Source of the DNA: Cephalotus follicularis
Lineage: Eukaryota; Streptophyta; Magnoliopsida; Oxalidales; Cephalotaceae
Assembly: GCA_001972305.1 (NCBI GenBank)
Contig: BDDD01001635.1
Span: forward strand, 62,001-126,000
Length of the DNA: 64,000 bases
Direction: 5' to 3'
Part shown: one piece after another, positions 57,999 to 64,000 of the stretch
Layout: every line of letters begins with the position of its first letter
Position numbering within the stretch: position 1 is the stretch's first letter
Notes under the pieces: model-generated
What the model saw: only the letters and a program-made list of their open reading frames with translations
The model's database searches: none
What the model was told of the DNA's origin: nothing
Position numbers and translations under genes: made by a program

Positions 57999-60257
57999 TG
58001 TAACACCCTCGAACGGCGGGAGTCGTTATGGTTCCTATTTCCAAAACTATTCATAACATATCTTAAAACAAAGCTCGATTTTACTCCTTCTATCAAGATT
58101 TTAGTTTATCTTTTATTCAAATGCGTGATGGTCTAAAAATAACATTTATAATCTAAGACATAGTCTAAAACTTTATTCATAAGCTGAAAACGTAAACATA
58201 AACCAAAACTTAAACATAATCCAAGGTCATAAACTGAAAGGTATAACATTGTTGAAAAGGGGTCCTAACATGACCATAAAATAACTAAACATAAACGGAT
58301 CCATCTCTTAGGTGGTCCTCAGACATAAGTGACGTCTCTCTCATCACACGTTTCCCGAATGATGTCCCAGAATACCTGCCACATGGAAACCAAAACGCGG
58401 CTGAGCAAACCTCAGTACGGATATAGAGTCATAAAACATAAAACGATACTTTGAAGAATAGAAAATACCTGAACCTTTAAAATGTCATATATCTCATGTA
58501 TAAAATAATTCAACATTAACTCAGAAACGAAGGAAAGCAGTCACATAAACAATTCTATCAATTCAAAACCAATATCCAAATTTCAAGCGTTAATAAATTT
58601 TCAAAATGATACATGAAAACAAAATCTGATTTTCAAAGCATAGTCCAAGTTTCATAGCCAAATATAAAATTCAAAACGGTATCCGAAACAATATTTAAAA
58701 TTTCTTTAACATTATCCGAATTAAAGATTTCAAACAAAAACTTATCTGATTCCATAATCTCATCATAGAGATCCAAAACATATAACAGAGACTTATCCGA
58801 TTCCGAAATCTCATTATAGAGATCCAAAGTACATATACATATGCATAAGTGCAAGGGATTTGCAAGGCCCACATGCTCCAATAGAAAGACGTGTACGGCA
58901 CTACACAATCAATCCCCAATATCCGAATCTTTAACATATCATAGGATCGACCCATACGCCTCTATAATACATAACGGATCCATAGATCCACCTCATGGGA
59001 TTTATTCATAACATAGAGAGACGCCGTAGTCTAATCACACAGCTACGAAAGTGCCATGTCCCCGTGCCAGGGCTATGACATGCCTATCGTACGCCCCATA
59101 GGTGGGAAATGTCTCTGTTTATCCTTATTCAAAGTTAGCATACTTCCTAATGTGAAAGTCATGTTCGTTTAACATACTTTGATAGTAGAAGTCATGTTCC
59201 TTATCAAAATCATTATACTTTCGTAATCGGAAAATCATCTTATTTATTTTATAAACAAAGAGACGATTTCATAATATTTTGTAAACATTTCAGAATCGAA
59301 TTATAAAGCCAGAAAATATTCATTTTCACAAAAATATCATACCGACTTTATTTCTAAACATGTCAAAATTCGGAGCAAAATGGAGTTCATAAAATCGAAG
59401 GAATCATATTCATAAAACAAAACTGAATTCATTTCAGTAAAACCGAAGGAATAAGGTAAGAACGAAGAATCTATACATCTTTCATAAAGTAAAACTATCT
59501 TTTTACTATAACAAAACCAATAGGAGGGTACCAAGGAACGAAAATTATGTACCTTAAGCGATCACGGAAATGACTTATGAATTGATCATCAAATTTCTAA
59601 TTGTCCCTCATAGCACAAAAATCTAAAAGATACAATATCATACACATAAGGGTTCAAAACTACTTCAGAATATCAAAACAGAAATTAAATAGTGCTTAAA
59701 ACATATTCCGATTTATTAGAAGGACAAACGAATAAAAAAACTTGAAACCAGAAATTTACTGAGCAAAACCAGCCGACCGTAACAAAATCCAGTCGACCGT
59801 TTGGGGCATGGCAGTGGACTGTATCACATGGCCAGCCGACTACACAAACAAAGCTACAGCCAGTCGACTGTGATAGGGGTCCAGTCGACTGTGCAAGACA
59901 AAATAGCCGACTGTTTTACAAGGCAGTCGACTACTCAAAGCCTAACAGTCGACTGTTTAAATAGACAGTCCACTGTTCCGGGCGACAAAAAGACAAAGTA
60001 TGGCAGTTCAATGCAATTTTGCTGTCAAACCTCCAATGTTACAACACCAGAAGATCATAAACATTGAAACAAGACTTATGTGACCTAACAATTTCATTTA
60101 AACACAAGGAATCATGCAAAGGGTGATCATTCTTTAACGAGAAGCAAATTCCAATTCATTGCTTACTTAGTTCCATTACCAATTTTCTATCAAACACCAG
60201 GACTTGCTAATCATCTCGGAAACAATAACAAAGCATAACATGGCAAGAATCAAGAAT
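57999..60257 (-). mobile_element. LTR F (E-type family), first piece
   Basis: Starts TGTAACACCCTCG, inserted in element K gag after GAACT. Read in reverse it follows E's LTR: the GTAGTCTAATCACAC...GCCATGTCCCCGTGCC region, the CATGAGGTGG block and the palindrome array. It is interrupted at 60257 by solo LTR H and resumes at 63087. The element-strand start lies beyond the window. Confidence 0.75.
59770..59975. repeat. palindrome array in LTR F
   Basis: CAGCCGACCG, CAGTCGACCG, CAGTGGACTG, CAGCCGACTAC, CAGTCGACTGTG, CAGTCGACTGTGC, TAGCCGACTG, CAGTCGACTAC, CAGTCGACTG and CAGTCCACTG, about 20 bases apart. It is in the same LTR place as the array at 45300. Confidence 0.9.
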
Positions 60258-60648
60258 TGTCACACCCCGTTTAAGAGAAATGACATTTAAGTAGTAAAGG
60301 CAATTAACACATAAAATACAGCTCATGCAAAACCATAAAATTTAAACCTTTGAACAGATATCAGTTGCGGAAGCATCAGATACATGAGCTGAAACACATG
60401 TAACGTGCATCTCATACTGCACGCTACCAAAACAAGTCCATCATGTTAAAAGCCCACAAAAATGGAGCGTGATTACAGTACAAGATTAAATCCCATCGTT
60501 AACAAACATAAGAATGATACATCCTCAGTCGTTAAACAAAACCCAAAATTATTAGAAAACTGGAGAAAGTAAACCCAAGAACAGAACATCATAACATCTT
60601 GTCCTTCGCCCATACCAGTCCAACCGGTCCACTGCATCAATCTATAAA

Positions 60649-60683
60649 GTAGGGGTTAGCCTTTGTCCTCACTCGGCTAAGTC
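60649..60683 (-). other. conserved LTR block, copy in H
   Basis: On the reverse strand GACTTAGCCGAGTGAGGAC followed by AAAGGCTAACCCCTACT, with one C fewer than the other copies. Confidence 0.8.
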
Positions 60684-61554
60684 ATAAAGGTACCTCAGGA
60701 TCAACATTAAATGCATGTCATGTAATGTATGCATAATGATGCAGTGCAGGAAATACTAGTTTATATATATATGAGAAATATATATATTTTGTAGTACAGT
60801 AAAAATAGCAGTGGGTACATATATAAGAAAATATATGTATGCAGGAACAGTACAGTAGTAACCCAGTCAGGGCTATATCAACAAGCACAGTAATGTCCGA
60901 GAAGGACCAACAGGCAGTACAAGATGTCCACATAGGACCACAACAACAGGTAGCATGTGTAGCGCCGCCAACTCCTGGCCCTACGCTACACTCCCACTCC
61001 GGTCCCTGCTCCAGGAAACCGAGCGAGGCAACAGTACAGTGAGATACCCAGCCATACTCCTGGCCCCTAGGTCAACCCTACCACTAGCCGGCGCTGGCAG
61101 CCTCCGCCATGCAACCAGTGTCTCAAGCACAAACACATTACAATTCACAGAGCAAACAGTGAATTCAGGCAGTAAAGAGTGCAGTAGCAGTACAGTGGTG
61201 ATCGTTCAGATCGACAACAGGTAGTTCTCTTTTCAAATATTTAAAAGTGATAATATTTGAAAATGTATTTTCAGTAGTTGAATACCTTTGAACAATTCAG
61301 TAGTGTAAATCGTTTATCAGTTTGCTTGAAAAATACGTTATTTATCAATTACATATTTTCATACTCAAAATAGCACATTCCGAGTTCACATATGCATTTC
61401 TAAATATCATATCTTTAGAAATCATAATCAATCTTCAAACAGTACACAATCAGGTAGTAAACAGTGTATGTGCAATGCATACAAATGCTCAAATGCACCC
61501 TAATAGGAATCGGGATCGTTTCGTATCGTTAGATGAAGAAACCTCCAAACAGTA

Positions 61555-61895
61555 CCAAAAGACGTCGATGTCTATCCAAAAAGCGTCGATGTCTTTGTAC
61601 ATTAACGTCGATGTCCAAGTCCTTAGTGTCAGCGCGTTCTACTGTCTAAAAATGTCGATGTCCATCATACGCATCGACGCTCAAGGTCTGGAACCTTAAA
61701 ACGTCAGCGTATTGCTTGCAGCGTCGAGGTGTTAAGCTGGGAACCTTAGACGTTGACGTGTAACACGTCAAAACCCAGACAGGTATCCTAAGGCATCGAT
61801 GTCCTTCCAAAGACGTCGATCCATTACACATCAGTAACCCAGAAAATGATCAAAAGACGTCGATGTCATAAAAGGCGTCGACGTGTATCGGGTAA
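61555..61895. repeat. palindrome cluster 2, solo LTR H
   Basis: About twelve copies of the variant GACGTCGATGTC or GCGTCGACG: AAGACGTCGATGTC, AAAGCGTCGATGTC, AACGTCGATGTCC, AATGTCGATGTCC, GCATCGACGC, AACGTCAGCG, GCGTCGAGGTG and others, roughly 22-35 bases apart. Confidence 0.9.
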
Positions 61896-62744
61896 CAGTC
61901 GTCTTCTTCCTCACGACATAACAAACAGTAACCATAACAAACCATATACATGCAAATTAACATGTAATCAAGGAAGTAAACCCACATGCAGATACACATC
62001 ACATATCTAGCATATTATGGCATCAATCCAGTGATCAAAATCAACTCAGTAATCATGCATTTCATACACCAAAACCATAGACCATGCATGAAAATAAATC
62101 TCAAGGTTATAGTTATGGCTTCCCCTACCTTTTGTTCCACGTTAGGAACTGGAAAGTCCACCTCTTTGTGTTCCAAACTGGTCACGGCAGCCTCTACGTC
62201 CTTCCCGTTGCTGCAATCCACCAGCTCCAAGTTTCCAAGCTCCAACCAAGTTCAACAATGGTGGTTTGGGTTTCCTCCCTTAACTCTCTGTTTTCTTACC
62301 CTCACTGTGTTTCTCTCAAGTGTCTGGTTCTTTCTCAGTCAGTAACAGCCGAAGGTAAGGGGGTGAAAGCTGTCTTTTATGCAACTCACCCTCGTTTCTT
62401 TTTCCTCTGTGTTTTTTGTTGCAGGTCACATGTGTCTAGGACACTTCCCCACCTCTGCATGCAGTAGCTGGGTTCGTTTCTCAGTTCTTGTCTCAGCCCT
62501 CACGCTAGACAAAGCCACACTCCTTATAACCATCCATTCCCAGCACACATGTCCCTCTCTTCTTGCACTTGTTGCATGCACATACTCATGCCACACTTGT
62601 CTTCACAACTTCAGTCATGCAGGTTAGGGAGTCATGTGCATGCCCAACACGTCCTAGTTCATGCATCAAGGCACCTGAAAAAGGTCCCTAACTAGATTCC
62701 CCCTTGCACGTTATTTGTCAGCAGAGTAACGTGCCAGACATTCG

Positions 62745-62910
62745 ATGTTAACGCATTGACGTCTTCTTAAAGACGTTGATGTCTTTAACCTTGTACATGA
62801 GGGTGTCCATGTCTTTGCATGCATCGATGTGCATTTGCATACAGCTACGTGCGTTCCTTCGCTTCAAAGACGTCGATGTGATTCAAAAGGCGTCGACGTG
62901 TTTCTCCAAA
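62745..62910. repeat. palindrome cluster 1, solo LTR H
   Basis: TTGACGTCTTC, AGACGTTGATGTC, GCATCGATGTGC, AGACGTCGATGTG and AGGCGTCGACGTG. It lies about 170-335 bases from the element-strand start. Confidence 0.85.
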
Positions 62911-63086
62911 GCAGCGCCGTTTTACCCTTCAAACATCCCTTTAACATTTTATTCCAAAATTTAACATTATTAGAGTTTGGAAAACATCATCAAAGCCTTG
63001 GAAAACAATTCCTTTATTAATTCCAAAATAAAAATACATTACATTGTGAAATTACAACATAGGGAAATCTCGGGCATTACAAGAAT

Positions 63087-63372
63087 GACTTCTAAAGACT
63101 CCATGTAGATATGCAAATAAAACATGATAACTATCTGCAATTTCAACCATGATGTACATACCTGATTTGGTGAATTAAAGAAGAATAAAACAGGTTCCAA
63201 ATCTCCATAGGTTCGGCTACCAGGCGCAAGAAAAGCAGTGGAGACATAAACAATGAGCAATAGCATACATAAAGAAAATAAGAGGCAATTTCAGCTTGGA
63301 TAAGGAAAGGGAGAATCACAATCTTATAGAATAGGGAAAGAGGCATAAGTTTTCAGGATTGATAGTGAGAAA
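63087..63372 (-). repeat. LTR F, second piece
   Basis: Continues LTR F after solo LTR H. On the reverse strand a donor-like AAATCAG|GTATGT near 63160 matches AATTCAG|GTTAGT at 44743 in E. It is cut at 63372 by a B-type LTR. Confidence 0.65.
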
Positions 63373-64000
63373 TGTAATAACCGCAATTTCGATTCATGCA
63401 TTTTGTAACCTTCGATGAATAACATATACTTTTGAAGTGTTATGTTGTTACCTTTTTAAATGAATGAAGTTGGGATACAATTCAAAAATTGGAAAACTAA
63501 AGAAATGATTTCTGGTGCCAAACCGCTGACGCCTATAGTCACACCGTCGATGCTTTAAGCCCTGTTAAGTACACAAAACGCACAGCTGAAGGTTGTGACT
63601 AGGCGCACACCATCGACCTTTAAACGCCCAGCATCGACCCTTAAAGGCGTATAAGTGCCGCGCCTAAAAGTAACCGGCGACGCTTTAGGCGTGTTCTGAC
63701 GCAAAATAGGTGTCAGTTGGAATGAAATGGCAGAGCTGACATAAGGGGAACAGGGACATGCGTCCATAGACGTGTTGGACATGCAAAAGAGACCTTGCCA
63801 GCTGTTGATGGTGCCAGACTTAAGGGTCTTGCATGTTCCTTTTCACCTGCAATCTGCAACCTGTAAGAAAACAAGGAAAAGAACAATGAAATAGTGCATG
63901 CATGTGAGAGACAGAAGAGTACATTGAAAGTTAAACAGGCTGTGGGAATAAAAGACACGAATTTGAGCCTTATATCAGCTGATCCTTGAACTAACTGAGT
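63373..64000 (+). mobile_element. B-type LTR, start only
   Basis: Begins TGTAATAACCGCAATTTCG like insertion B (TGTAATAACCGTAGC) and keeps B landmarks: CTTGCATGTTC, CCTGCAACCTG-like wording and TATATCAGCTG near 63972. It runs off the window. A palindrome cluster lies at 63525-63690. Confidence 0.8.
63525..63690. repeat. palindrome cluster 1, B-type LTR at window end
   Basis: CCGCTGACGCC, ACCGTCGATGC, ACCATCGACC, GCATCGACCC and CCGGCGACGCTTTAGG. The cluster is at the same LTR place as 22738, but its wording is closer to the GCGTCGACGC type than to CAGTCGACTG. Confidence 0.8.

Larger units (their letters stand above)
60258..63081 (-). mobile_element. solo LTR H, A-type family (TSD AGAAT)
   Basis: A 2824-base insertion starting TGTCACACCCCG and ending CGGGCATTACA, flanked by AGAAT on both sides (60253-60257 and 63082-63086). 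On the element strand its start TGTAATGCCCGAGATTTCC parallels the element A LTR. The conserved block (60649-60683) and donor-like AAAAG|GTAGGGG (near 62128, reverse strand) also match A. No coding domain is inside; frames such as 61986-62467 are LTR sequence. Confidence 0.92.

Noticed and set aside
61986-62627. Several overlapping forward frames of 80-127 codons
   Set aside because: They lie inside solo LTR H and have the reverse-strand counterpart of the A LTR; not a host gene.
14723-63690. GTCGAC arrays as a CRISPR array
   Set aside because: Units are degenerate, spacers are short and not of fixed length, no cas genes, and the setting is a plant nuclear genome.
1-64000. tRNA, rRNA, MITE, Helitron or LINE
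   Set aside because: No cloverleaf with internal boxes, rRNA core, terminal inverted repeat with TA/TAA duplication, or LINE reverse transcriptase was recognised by eye; small or decayed ones could be missed.

Overview
The window looks like a gene-poor, repeat-packed stretch of a seed-plant nuclear genome, probably a dicot. Almost everything recognisable is a plant LTR retrotransposon: Ty1/copia, Ty3/gypsy chromovirus (Tekay/Del-like) and an Athila/Tat-like element. There is also one fragment of an endogenous pararetrovirus. I found no convincing host protein gene, tRNA, rRNA or CRISPR. The species cannot be named from the sequence. All these elements are fossils, and most are broken in several places.

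Layout, left to right. 1-4448: 3' part of a copia element with a 2-kb LTR. 4449-6284: reverse-strand gypsy pol fragment. 6285-7191: start of a second copia LTR of the same family, cut by the next element. 7192-14567: an Athila/Tat-like, apparently non-autonomous element; its 3' LTR was hit by a solo LTR (11559-13967, target duplication ACTGT) and then by element A. 14568-25593: chromovirus element A; its 3' LTR carries insertion B (22569-24887). 25594-26046: a second copy of A's internal start directly after the 3' LTR. 26047-31028: three overlapping partial LTRs of family C. 31029-44162: chromovirus element E, split by a reverse-strand Sirevirus-like copia element D (33113-41821). 44163-47350: E's LTR. 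47735-51466: complete solo LTR of family C (target duplication TCACA). 51682-52185: caulimovirid capsid remnant. 52756-57998: copia LTR, primer site and gag (element K), cut by LTR F (57999 onward), which was itself hit by solo LTR H (60258-63081, target duplication AGAAT) and by a B-type LTR at 63373.

The most interesting signal is not a gene. Short clustered palindromes built on GTCGAC (CAGTCGACTG, GCGTCGACGC, GACGTCGATGTC and their decayed forms) sit inside the LTRs of otherwise different families, both copia and gypsy. In the chromovirus-type LTRs they occur at two fixed places, and in family C the array is present in some copies and absent from another. The same LTRs share a splice-donor-like motif, a conserved block of about 36 bp and, in family C, a hairpin whose two arms have changed together. 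Element D also carries an unusual gag with five zinc knuckles and an extra reading frame between RNase H and the 3' LTR.
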